64,000 nucleotides of DNA from Pseudomonas sp. KU43P (GTDB lineage Bacteria; Pseudomonadota; Gammaproteobacteria; Pseudomonadales; Pseudomonadaceae): the NCBI RefSeq assembly GCF_033095865.1, contig NZ_AP019365.1, positions 5,805,692 through 5,869,691 on the forward strand, written 5' to 3'. Position numbers and translations under genes: made by a program. The notes under the pieces are model-generated. The model saw only the letters and a program-made list of their open reading frames with translations, was not told the origin of the DNA and did no database searches. How positions within the stretch are numbered: position 1 is the stretch's first letter; each line of letters opens with the position of its first letter. Positions 36,060 to 43,315 of this stretch are shown one piece after another.

Positions 36060-36608
36060 TCACCCAGAGGCAGTCAGTTTGACTCGCCACATGCCGTAAT
36101 GGCTCAGGTGCAACTGCGCCAGCGGTTGCACATCGATGCGATGAAACGCGGCCAAGGGACTCTGCAGCACGTGCATCATCGCCGCCCGGACAATCATCGG
36201 GTGGGTCACCGCAAGCCAATGCCCTGGCTCATTGAAGCCATCCAGCCAACCGGCCACCCGCCGGCAGACGTCGGCAACCGACTCGCCGCCGTGGGGGGCG
36301 GACTCAGGATCGCTCAACCAGGCCTGCAAAAGATCCGGTTCCTCTCGCTGCAGCACTTTCAACGAGAGGCCTTCCCAGCGGCCGACATCACAGTCGCGCA
36401 GTGCGGGCTCGACGGTCGCTTGCGACCCCAACAGGCTTGCCGTCTGAGTGGCGCGCAATTCTGGGCCCCTCAGAACGCTTGTGTCCTTGGCCAAGGCCAG
36501 GGGCTCAATTGCTGCCGCCAACACGCCATCAGCCTCGGCATGGAACCGACCCAACCGCTGCGCTTCGGTCGCTGCATGGCTGATCAGCGTGAGGGATATG
36601 GCCTTCAT
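36060..36608 (-). CDS. Histidine-phosphatase-like protein, copy 2
   Basis: A 182-residue paralogue of the protein at 15427-15975, same length and same GAAGGTTC leader before its start (here ATG). Phosphoglycerate mutase/CobC-superfamily blocks are present: PELRATQTASLLG, DVGRWEG and LAVTHPMIVRAAMMH. Like copy 1 the RHG motif is changed to LISHAAT. It lies between two cobalamin-riboswitch units but on the opposite strand. An alpha-ribazole phosphatase-like role would fit the neighbourhood but the altered active site makes that unsure. Confidence 0.8.
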   Translation of the reverse strand: MKAISLTLISHAATEAQRLGRFHAEADGVLAAAIEPLALAKDTSVLRGPELRATQTASLLGSQATVEPALRDCDVGRWEGLSLKVLQREEPDLLQAWLSDPESAPHGGESVADVCRRVAGWLDGFNEPGHWLAVTHPMIVRAAMMHVLQSPLAAFHRIDVQPLAQLHLSHYGMWRVKLTASG

Positions 36609-36639
36609 GGTCGAACCTTCATGAGCGGAAATCTCGACA

Positions 36640-36735
36640 AGGTGTATCATTTTGTTACGAATTGGGAAGCCGGTGAAAACCCGGTGCGGTCGCGCCACTG
36701 TAATCGACTTCGAGAGCCAGACCCCAATGTCGTCA
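36640..36735 (+). promoter_or_regulatory. Cobalamin riboswitch before cbtB
   Basis: GGGAAGCCGGTGAAAACCCGG at 36664 leads into GCGGTCGCGCCACTGTAATCG at 36686 and then a shortened B12-box region GAGAGCCAGACCCC. This is the variant commonly found before cbtB-cbtA cobalt transporter genes. It ends about 50 bases before the cbtB start. Confidence 0.85.
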
Positions 36736-36782
36736 ACAATCACAACATCCTGACCGAACGCGTCATTCTCCAGGAGCTTCGC

Positions 36783-37001
36783 ATGTCCACCACCGTTGCC
36801 ACTTCCCCTGACAGCGACCTGTCGCTGCCTTCGCTCCCACTGAGCGAAATCCTCCCTTGGGCGATCTTCGCTGGCTTGCTTCTGCTGCTGGCCATCTACT
36901 TCGTCGGTGCTGAACAAGGTGCCACGGCGCTGATCTCGGGTGCCTATGTCCATGAGTTCGTGCATGACGGCCGCCACCTGCTGGGCTTCCCCTGCCACTG
37001 A
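36783..37001 (+). CDS. cbtB: CbtB, small subunit of a predicted cobalt transporter
   Basis: A 72-residue protein with one membrane helix (ILPWAIFAGLLLLLAIYFVGAEQG) and a short tail with histidines near the end (YVHEFVHDGRHLLGFPCH) that suits cobalt binding. This is the CbtB pattern. It follows a cobalamin riboswitch behind CCAGGAG and precedes cbtA by 14 bases. Confidence 0.92.
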   Translation: MSTTVATSPDSDLSLPSLPLSEILPWAIFAGLLLLLAIYFVGAEQGATALISGAYVHEFVHDGRHLLGFPCH

Positions 37002-37015
37002 CCGAGGAATGTGAC

Positions 37016-37777
37016 ATGACAGGCAATCTCCTGCTGCGCGGCATGCTTGCCGGGCTGTTGGCGGGCATCCTCGCCTTTGGTTTCGCCAAAGTGTTCGGCG
37101 AGCCTTCTGTAGACCAGGCCATCGCTTTCGAGGAAACCCTGGCGCACAGCCATGACCACGGTGACGGCGCCGCTGACGAAGAAGAGGAACTGGTCAGCTG
37201 TGAAGTGCAGAGCACTGTCGGCCTGTTCACCGGCGTCGTGATCTACAGCGTGTCCATCGGCGGCATCTTTGCCTTGGTGTTCGCCTTCGCCATGGGGCGC
37301 ATGGGCAGCCTGAAGGTCGGTCCCCGTGGCTTGGCTGCGATCCTCGCGGTGCTGGCATTCATCAGCGTCATCCTGGTGCCAGGACTCAAGTACCCGGCCA
37401 ACCCGCCGTCCGTGGGTGATCCCGAGACCATCGGCCAACGTACCAAACTGTTCTTCCTGATGATGGTCGTATCGATCGCCGCGCTGGTGGTGGCAGTCAA
37501 CCTGTTCCGTAAACTGCTGGCTCGGCACGGCGGCTGGGCCGCAGCGGTAGCGGCCATCGTGCTGTACGTGGTGATCATGGCGGTAGCCGGCAAGCTGTTC
37601 CCGGCCATCAACGAGGTACCAAAAGAGTTCTCCGCCTCGTTGCTGTGGAATTTCCGTATCGCCTCGCTCGGCATCCACGTGGTGCTGTGGGCAGTCCTGG
37701 GTCTCGTGTTCGGTTGGCTCGCCCAAGGGCCTGTCCTGGCGCCTCGCAACCGACATAACGCCAGATTGCAGTCCTGA
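37016..37777 (+). CDS. cbtA: CbtA, predicted cobalt transporter
   Basis: A 253-residue inner-membrane protein with six or so helices. The first helix (LLRGMLAGLLAGILAFGFAKVFGEPSVDQAIAFEE) is the CbtA signature; the loop HSHDHGDGAADEEEE is histidine- and acid-rich and may bind metal. It is translated with cbtB under a cobalamin riboswitch. A terminator follows at 37803. Confidence 0.92.
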   Translation: MTGNLLLRGMLAGLLAGILAFGFAKVFGEPSVDQAIAFEETLAHSHDHGDGAADEEEELVSCEVQSTVGLFTGVVIYSVSIGGIFALVFAFAMGRMGSLKVGPRGLAAILAVLAFISVILVPGLKYPANPPSVGDPETIGQRTKLFFLMMVVSIAALVVAVNLFRKLLARHGGWAAAVAAIVLYVVIMAVAGKLFPAINEVPKEFSASLLWNFRIASLGIHVVLWAVLGLVFGWLAQGPVLAPRNRHNARLQS

Positions 37778-37802
37778 TGGGTAGCTCCTTGGGATAAACG
37801 AA

Positions 37803-37830
37803 AGACGCCTGGCGTAACCACCAGGCGTCT
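37803..37830. terminator. Terminator between cbtA and the flavin reductase gene
   Basis: A 10-bp perfect stem (AGACGCCTGG / CCAGGCGTCT) with an 8-base loop is followed by a T run on the plus strand and preceded by an A run, so it can serve both convergent genes. Confidence 0.88.
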
Positions 37831-37850
37831 TTTTTATTCAGGGTCCAAAC

Positions 37851-38360
37851 TCAAACCAAGCTATGTTCAGCAAGGTTGCAATATTGCCCTTTGAAGTACA
37901 GCAATGGCTGCGTTGCAGCAGCTTCTTGCAGGTTTAACGCCTTTACTTCGCCGATCACAATCAGGTGATCGCCCGCGACATGCTCAGCATGAATTTCGCA
38001 GTCAAACCAGTGCAGGCTCCCGGCGATGATCGGATTGCCCAGTGGCGACTCCTGCCATTCGACACCGTGCCACTTGTCCGTACCTCGCCGAGCGAACTGA
38101 TTGGAAATCCCGACCTGCTCACCTGACAAGATGTTGACCGCGAACCGACCGGCCTGGCGTATCTTAGGATAGCTGGCCGAACTGGCCATTACGCTGAACG
38201 ACACCAGCGGCGGGCTCATCGACACGCTGTAGAACGACTGGCAGGTAAAGCCAATCGGCTCGTCATCCGTGTGCGATGTGATCACCGTGATACCGGAGGC
38301 GTAGTGCCCGAGCGCTTGGCGAAAGCGCGACGGCTCGATAGCTGTACTGGGAACTGACAT
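37851..38360 (-). CDS. Flavin reductase-like protein next to mesD
   Basis: A 169-residue FMN-binding split-barrel protein. Family blocks: FRQALGHYASGITVITSH near the start, GFTCQSFYSVSMSPPLVSFSV in the middle and FDCEIHAEHVAGDHLIVIGEV near the end, as in HpaC-type NAD(P)H:FMN reductases. It is downstream of mesD on the same strand and may supply reduced flavin to the oxygen-dependent MesD/MesX methionine synthase. The start at 38360 opens the family-like sequence; the longer frame to 38486 overlaps mesD and is unlikely. Confidence 0.83.
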   Translation of the reverse strand: MSVPSTAIEPSRFRQALGHYASGITVITSHTDDEPIGFTCQSFYSVSMSPPLVSFSVMASSASYPKIRQAGRFAVNILSGEQVGISNQFARRGTDKWHGVEWQESPLGNPIIAGSLHWFDCEIHAEHVAGDHLIVIGEVKALNLQEAAATQPLLYFKGQYCNLAEHSLV

Positions 38361-38451
38361 GGTAGGTCCTGAGTATTGGATGCCGGTCGGAAGTGTTGAG
38401 GAAGACCTGCGGTAACCATCCTGGCAAACCACTTCCGATTTCGGCTCAGTA

Positions 38452-39480
38452 CTAGTTCGAGAGCTCTTTTCGTACGATTTCAGCACCGGCGCTCAGCGCC
38501 TGAAGCTTGCCCCGCGCCACTCGACGAGGCAAAGGCGCCATGCCGCAGTTGGTGCAAGGCAAAAGCTTGTCGGCGTCGACGAACTGAAGGGCCTTACGCA
38601 GGGTGTTGGCCACTTCTTCGGGCGTTTCAATGGCATGGTTGGCCACATCGATAGCACCCACCATCACTTTCTTGCCGCGGATGAGCTCGATCAGGTCCAT
38701 CGGCACGTGTGAGTTGTGGCACTCCAGCGAGACGATGTCGATGCTGGACTTCTGCAGCTTGGGGAAAGCCTCTTCATATTGGCGCCATTCCGACCCCAGA
38801 GTCTTTTTCCAGTCGGTGTTGGCTTTGATGCCGTAGCCGTAGCAGATGTGCACGGCAGTTTCGCACTTGAGACCTTCGATGGCCCGCTCCAGGGTGGCGA
38901 CACCCCACTCGTTCACTTCGTCGAAGAACACGTTGAACGCGGGTTCGTCGAACTGAATGATGTCTACACCGGCAGCCTCAAGCTCGCGAGCTTCCTCGTT
39001 GAGAATCTTGGCAAATTCCCAGGCCAGCTTTTCGCGGCTTTTGTAGTGCGCGTCATACAGCGTATCGATCATGGTCATGGGGCCTGGCAGCGCCCATTTA
39101 ATGGGTTGCGAGGTTTGCTGACGCAGGAACTTTGCGTCTTCCACGAATACCGGCTGGCGGCGCGCAACGGCACCCACGACAGTAGGCACGCTGGCATCGT
39201 AGCGATCACGAATCCGGACGGTCTCGCGCTTCTCGAAATCGACGCCGTCGAGGTGTTCAATGAAGGTGGTCACGAAGTGCTGACGGGTTTGTTCACCATC
39301 ACTGACGATATCAATGCCAGCCAGTTGCTGCTCATGCAGCGACAAGCGCAAAGCGTCTTGTTTGCCCTCAACCAGTTCATCACCTTCCAATTTCCAAGGT
39401 GACCAAAGCGTCTCAGGTTGTGCGAGCCAAGAAGGTTTAGGCAGGCTGCCAGCGGTTGAAGTGGGCAACAACTTTTTCAT
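38452..39480 (-). CDS. mesD: MesD-type core methionine synthase
   Basis: A 342-residue protein that corresponds to only the C-terminal (catalytic) half of MetE. It starts LLPTSTAGSLPKPSW and has zinc ligands in CETAVHICYGYG and LLPCTNCGMAPLPRR. MesD proteins form methionine from homocysteine without folate, in an oxygen-dependent reaction, and need the partner MesX, whose gene lies 27 bases upstream here. The folate-free route is known for the family; the methyl donor remains unsettled. Its presence alongside full-length metE at 16.3 kb suggests a back-up or conditional pathway. Confidence 0.87.
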   Translation of the reverse strand: MKKLLPTSTAGSLPKPSWLAQPETLWSPWKLEGDELVEGKQDALRLSLHEQQLAGIDIVSDGEQTRQHFVTTFIEHLDGVDFEKRETVRIRDRYDASVPTVVGAVARRQPVFVEDAKFLRQQTSQPIKWALPGPMTMIDTLYDAHYKSREKLAWEFAKILNEEARELEAAGVDIIQFDEPAFNVFFDEVNEWGVATLERAIEGLKCETAVHICYGYGIKANTDWKKTLGSEWRQYEEAFPKLQKSSIDIVSLECHNSHVPMDLIELIRGKKVMVGAIDVANHAIETPEEVANTLRKALQFVDADKLLPCTNCGMAPLPRRVARGKLQALSAGAEIVRKELSN

Positions 39481-39507
39481 AATGGAAGACCTTGTACTTT
39501 AGATTAT

Positions 39508-40491
39508 TCAGGCAGCGTAGCCGGCGGACCACTCTTCAAGCACTGCTTGATAGGGCTTGATGAACTGTTCTTCAGCAAACTTTCCTTGCTCAATAGCCAG
39601 CCGGCCACGTTCTTCCCGGTCGTAGACGATACGAGTCAGCGAATAATCCTGATGCTGCAAGCTGGGTTGGTAGGACTTTCCGGCTGCCGAGTTGGCATTG
39701 TAGATTTCAGGCCGGTAAATCTTCTGGAAGGTGTCCATGGTGCTGATCGTGCTGATCAACTCCAGGTTAGTGTAATCACCGAGCAGGTCGCCTGCGAAGT
39801 AGAACGCCAATGGCGCAACGCTGTTTGGCGGCATGAAGTAACGAACCTTCAAACCCATCTTCTGGAAATACTCATCGGTCAGTGAATACTCATCCTGCAG
39901 GTATTCAACGCCCAGAACCGGATGCTGATTCTCAGTCCGATGGTAGGTCTTGCTGCTGGAAACGCTCAGGCAGATCACGGGCGCCTTCTTGAAGTGCTGC
40001 TGATAGGCGCTGGAGCTCACGAAGGCCTTGAACAGCTTGCCATGCAGGACCCCGAAGTCATCCGGCGTGCTGAATTTTGGCTGATCCTTGTTGTGGCCCA
40101 GCAGCAACACGCTAAAGTCGTAATCTCGCACGTAAGACGAGAAATTATTACCCACCATGCCATCGATACGTTCGTTGGTCTGACGATCAACGACTGTCGT
40201 TTTCAGAATTTCAATCAATGGAAGAGCGTGCGAATTGCGCTCGCCATCGACATTCATCTCAACGGAAATGATTTCAAGCTCGACAGCGTATCGGTCGCCC
40301 TTTGGGTTATCCCAGTGCGCCAAAGCGTTGAAGCGATTATCGATCATCTTCAACGTATTGCGCAGGTTCTCTTGGCGACTGTTGCCCCGCGCCAGATTGG
40401 CGAAATTGGTAGTGATACGCGTATTGTCCGACGGCTGATAGTTCTCATCGAAACAAATGCTTTTGATGGCAAATGCAAACTCATTGCTCAT
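39508..40491 (-). CDS. mesX: MesX (DUF1852), partner of MesD
   Basis: A 327-residue soluble protein of the DUF1852 family. It begins MSNEFAFAIKSICFDENYQPSDNTRITTNFANLARG, typical of that family. It is first in the unit with mesD and the flavin reductase gene. Genetic work elsewhere has shown that MesX is needed for MesD activity, but how it acts is not known; no catalytic motif stands out in the sequence. A MetR-like box lies about 125 bases upstream. Confidence 0.87.
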   Translation of the reverse strand: MSNEFAFAIKSICFDENYQPSDNTRITTNFANLARGNSRQENLRNTLKMIDNRFNALAHWDNPKGDRYAVELEIISVEMNVDGERNSHALPLIEILKTTVVDRQTNERIDGMVGNNFSSYVRDYDFSVLLLGHNKDQPKFSTPDDFGVLHGKLFKAFVSSSAYQQHFKKAPVICLSVSSSKTYHRTENQHPVLGVEYLQDEYSLTDEYFQKMGLKVRYFMPPNSVAPLAFYFAGDLLGDYTNLELISTISTMDTFQKIYRPEIYNANSAAGKSYQPSLQHQDYSLTRIVYDREERGRLAIEQGKFAEEQFIKPYQAVLEEWSAGYAA

Positions 40492-40832
40492 ATCGGCCTG
40501 ACACCCTAAGTTCGTGATAAGTTTCAGTGCACCTAAGATTACTAGCTGACTGCTAATTAGCTTTGCACTATCTTTAATTGATAGGCATTTTAAAGGTGGT
40601 ACTGAGCGGTGGCTAATGAATTGATCTCAAAAAAACTTTAGTCACATTCATGCTGTAGGCCACATCTGGCGAAAAAATCTGATAACCGCGAGGGGGACCG
40701 CTGAGGGATGACCACAAGTACGCAGACGAAACGTCTTTCGTTCAGCGCCTGCAAATCAGTGGGCATCGTTGCCACGGCCACTTGGCGCGTAGAGCAACGA
40801 CAGCGATGAAAACCGATCGTCAAATGCTCAGA
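40492..40832. other. Upstream region of mesX
   Basis: AT-rich compared with its surroundings from 40540 to 40640, consistent with a promoter. TGAATTGATCTCA at 40617-40629 resembles the MetR consensus TGAAnnnnnTTCA with one mismatch. No gene was seen; the short open frames lack ribosome sites. Confidence 0.5.
40617..40629. promoter_or_regulatory. Candidate MetR box before mesX
   Basis: TGAATTGATCTCA fits TGAAnnnnnTTCA except for one base and has the same 4-5-4 layout as the boxes before metE and metR. Sited upstream of mesX in the AT-rich promoter stretch. Confidence 0.4.
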
Positions 40833-41027
40833 TCAGCGAGGGGGAAGATCGCCAGCGCTCTGTTTGCGCTGGAGGTACACGTCCTGGCGCATCAGTGTGT
40901 CCGTGTTGCGCTCATACACGTAGGTATGACCCTCGATGGTCACTCGCCCATATCGCCGAGCAATGCTGTAGCGGGAGCTTTTAACCTGCTGAATGATTTC
41001 CGGCGGCTGATCGGGTGGCAAATCCAT
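40833..41027 (-). CDS. Small conserved-looking protein of unknown function
   Basis: A 64-residue polar protein (PPEIIQQVKSSRYSIARRYGRVTIEGHTYVYERNTDTLMRQDVYLQRK). The balance of charged and beta-forming residues and a purine-rich GAGTAGTCGAG before its ATG suggest a real gene. It lies 40 bases downstream of queH on the same strand and may be co-transcribed. I do not recognise a family. Confidence 0.6.
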   Translation of the reverse strand: MDLPPDQPPEIIQQVKSSRYSIARRYGRVTIEGHTYVYERNTDTLMRQDVYLQRKQSAGDLPPR

Positions 41028-41066
41028 CTCGACTACTCAGAATATTCTTGACGGTACAACCTGGGC

Positions 41067-41738
41067 TCAGGCGTTGCTTTGTTCATCCTCTTCATCGCCG
41101 TAGTACTTCACGCCAATACGGATGATGTCTCTGCCTTGAGCCTTGCGGTGGTGGTTGGTATCTCGCAGCGAGTAGATACAACCACAGTACTCCTGCTGAT
41201 AGAAGCGCTCACGCTTGCTGATCTCGACCATACGCGCCGCACCGCCTGCCTTGCGCCAGTTGTAGTCCCAATAGCTGATTCCGGGGTACTTGGCCGCAGA
41301 GCGATGACCACACCCGTTGATCTGCTGCATGTCCTTCCAGCGAGAGATACCCAGCGAGCTGCTGATCACTGAAAACCCATGCTCGTAGGCGTACAGGGCT
41401 GTGCGTTCGAAGCGCATGTCGAAGCACATCGTGCAGCGCTCACCACGCTCAGGCGCCTGTTCCATCCCTTTGGCGCGGGCGAACCAGTTGTCAGTGTCAT
41501 AGTCAGCGTCGACGAAGGGGACGTTGTGCTGTTCGGCGAAGCGGATGTTCTCCTCCTTGCGCAGCAGGTACTCCCGCTCGGGATGGATGTTGGGGTTGTA
41601 GAAGAAAATGGTGTAGTCGATTCCAGAAGCCGTGATGGCTTCCATGACCTCGCCAGAACAAGGCGCGCAGCACGAATGCAGCAGGAGCCGATCGGCGCCA
41701 TCAGGCAGATTCAGTTTTGGTCGATCGATGATGCTCAC
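41067..41738 (-). CDS. queH: Epoxyqueuosine reductase QueH
   Basis: A 223-residue enzyme (DUF208) that reduces epoxyqueuosine to queuosine, the last step of this tRNA wobble modification, without cobalamin (unlike QueG). Cysteine motifs that hold its iron-sulfur cluster and metal are clear: [25 protein letters not shown] and [10 protein letters not shown]. The GTG at 41738 has GAGGAG before it; longer frames do not. Its first bases abut the relic of metE at 41762-41803. Confidence 0.9.
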   Translation of the reverse strand: MSIIDRPKLNLPDGADRLLLHSCCAPCSGEVMEAITASGIDYTIFFYNPNIHPEREYLLRKEENIRFAEQHNVPFVDADYDTDNWFARAKGMEQAPERGERCTMCFDMRFERTALYAYEHGFSVISSSLGISRWKDMQQINGCGHRSAAKYPGISYWDYNWRKAGGAARMVEISKRERFYQQEYCGCIYSLRDTNHHRKAQGRDIIRIGVKYYGDEEDEQSNA

Positions 41739-41761
41739 AGCCGCTCCTCGCCAATTCGGGC

Positions 41762-41803
41762 GTGACCGATGCACGAGTTTTCGAGGTTGAGTTTCAGTGC
41801 CAA
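41762..41803 (-). pseudogene. Relic of the first codons of metE divergent from metR
   Basis: Read on the minus strand from 41803 the DNA gives TTGGCACTGAAACTCAACCT, matching the start of the intact metE (ATGGCACTGGCACACAACCT) at 18574 at most positions, at the same distance from the shared promoter. Similarity fades after about ten codons, where queH begins. Confidence 0.6.
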
Positions 41804-41861
41804 GGTGCGCTGTCCCGTTACAGAAAATTCAGTAAGGGGGATTGTCACGGATCAGCAGGCC

Positions 41862-41876
41862 ATGAGACAAACTCAT
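41862..41876. promoter_or_regulatory. Candidate MetR box before metR
   Basis: ATGAGACAAACTCAT is identical to the box at 18633-18647 before metE. A LysR-type autoregulatory site is expected here. Confidence 0.65.
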
Positions 41877-41905
41877 TTTTTTTGCGACCAAATGTAGTTT
41901 TTCTC

Positions 41906-42820
41906 ATGATCGATTTGAGGCACTTACGCACCATTCATGCCCTGCGCGAAACGGACAGCTTGCACGAAGCTGCCGAGCGCCTGTGCCTGACACAGTCGGC
42001 GTTGTCGCATCAGTTCCGAGAGCTGGAGGACCGCATCGGCATGCCGCTGTTTGTGCGTAAATCGAAGCCTGTGCGCTTCACCAGCGCCGGTCTTAAGTTG
42101 CTGCACCTGGCCGAGCAAGTGCTGCCGATGATTCGAACCACGGAGCGCGACCTGGGCAAACTCGCCAGTGGCAGCGCCGGTCGGCTGCACATCGCGATCG
42201 AATGCCACAGCTGCTACCAGTGGCTGATGCCGTCGGTGGACGAATTCCGCGGCGCTTGGCCGGAGGTTGAGCTGGACCTGGCGTCGGGGTTTGCATTCGC
42301 ACCCTTGCCGGCGCTGGAGCGTGGGGACCTTGATCTGGTGGTGACCTCCGACCCTGTGAATCTGCCAGGAATCACCTACGTACCACTTTTCGGATACGAG
42401 GCAATGCTGGCCGTCGATAACCATCACGCCTTGTGCGAGAAACCGTATCTAGTACCTCAAGACATCGCTGGCGAGACCTTGATAACTTATCCGATCGAGC
42501 GAGATCGCCTTGATATCTTCACTAAGTTCCTTGATCCGGCCGAGATCGAACCTGCTCAGGTACGTACTTCCGAACTGACCGTAATGATGATGCAACTGGT
42601 GGCCAGCGGTCGTGGCGTATGCTGCCTGCCAAACTGGGCCGTGCATGAATACAGCTCGCGAGGCTACGTGACAGCCAAGCGGCTAGGGGAAAAAGGCCTT
42701 CAGGCCAAACTGTTCGCGGCGATTCGCAGCGATATGCTAGAAGCCCCGTATGTCACCGACTTCCTTCTCACAGCAAAGGATACTTCGTTTACTACCTTAG
42801 AGGGCGTCAATGCGGTTTAG
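41906..42820 (+). CDS. metR: MetR, LysR-type regulator of methionine genes
   Basis: A 304-residue LysR regulator. The helix-turn-helix is at residues about 2-60 (IDLRHLRTIHALRETDSLHEAAERLCLTQSALSHQFRELEDRIGMPLFVRKSKPVRFTSAG), matching MetR closely. It is followed by the effector domain (LHIAIECHSCYQWLMP), the part that binds homocysteine in MetR. The ATG at 41906 has no clear Shine-Dalgarno site. Directly upstream are the MetR box and a relic of a divergent metE. It would act in trans on metE at 18.6 kb and perhaps on mesX-mesD. Confidence 0.88.
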   Translation: MIDLRHLRTIHALRETDSLHEAAERLCLTQSALSHQFRELEDRIGMPLFVRKSKPVRFTSAGLKLLHLAEQVLPMIRTTERDLGKLASGSAGRLHIAIECHSCYQWLMPSVDEFRGAWPEVELDLASGFAFAPLPALERGDLDLVVTSDPVNLPGITYVPLFGYEAMLAVDNHHALCEKPYLVPQDIAGETLITYPIERDRLDIFTKFLDPAEIEPAQVRTSELTVMMMQLVASGRGVCCLPNWAVHEYSSRGYVTAKRLGEKGLQAKLFAAIRSDMLEAPYVTDFLLTAKDTSFTTLEGVNAV

Positions 42821-42879
42821 GGGCTTATGTTTCAAGAAGACAGACGGCAATGAATTGGGCATGCTGTGGTTACACAGCA

Positions 42880-43137
42880 TCATCCCCTGTCATTGAAGAA
42901 ATCATCTTTCGTTATCAAGCCGAAATCTTCATCCGGCATACCACCGCTCTCGTCGAAAAGCCCTTGAATACGCCGCTCTTGCTTGAGGCCAGCAACAGCT
43001 TGGAAAAAGCAGCCCTCACACAGGTGTATCTCCCACCGCTCACCGTCATGGGGTGATCGAGGAACCAGGTAAAAGTGCCTTTCGATGAAGGAGCGGAGAG
43101 ACTCGTGCGGTTGGATGGTGATCAGCAAGGTGAGCAC
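42880..43137 (-). pseudogene. Possible TniQ/TnsD-like N-terminal remnant
   Basis: An 85-codon frame opens MLTLLITIQPHESLRSFIERHFYLVPRSP. The 'P.ESL.SF..R' pattern is seen at the start of TniQ/TnsD target-selection proteins, but those are several hundred residues and this stops at 85. The remainder (LKQERRIQGLFDESGG...) is not recognisable. Its position beside the glmS 3' end is where Tn7-like elements integrate. It may be a decayed relic or a chance frame. Confidence 0.4.
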
Positions 43138-43208
43138 CCAAGATTTTCAAGGCGCCAGTGAGGCAGGAGAGAAGGACCGTCGCTTGGAACCCTCAGGGGC
43201 TCCAAGCG

Positions 43209-43244
43209 AGACCGACTTTAATATTCAGAGACCGACTTTAATAT
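43209..43244. repeat. Tandem 16-base direct repeat near attTn7
   Basis: AGACCGACTTTAATAT occurs twice, at 43209-43224 and 43229-43244, a 20-base period, ending about 35 bases before the glmS stop codon. Transposase-binding repeats near Tn7-type ends look like this, but no complete end is present. Confidence 0.6.
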
Positions 43245-43279
43245 CTACGACCACAGAAATCGCGCACCAATGACTGGAC

Positions 43280-43315
43280 TTACTCCACAGTCACCGACTT
43301 GGCCAGGTTACGTGG
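43280..43315. other. attTn7 recognition segment (3' end of glmS)
   Basis: The last 36 bases of glmS encode the conserved C-terminus that TnsD recognises in Tn7; insertion occurs about 25 bases beyond the stop, near 43255. The segment is intact and no Tn7-like element is integrated. Confidence 0.65.

Larger units (their letters stand above)
42821..43279. other. Gene-poor stretch downstream of glmS (attTn7 region)
   Basis: Holds the TniQ-like remnant at 42880-43137, a 20-base-period direct repeat at 43209-43244, and the DNA just after the glmS stop where Tn7 inserts in bacteria. No complete gene was found. Confidence 0.6.

Noticed and set aside
43250..43290. An integrated Tn7 element
   Set aside because: The glmS end is intact but no transposition genes or paired terminal repeats are present; at most a remnant remains.
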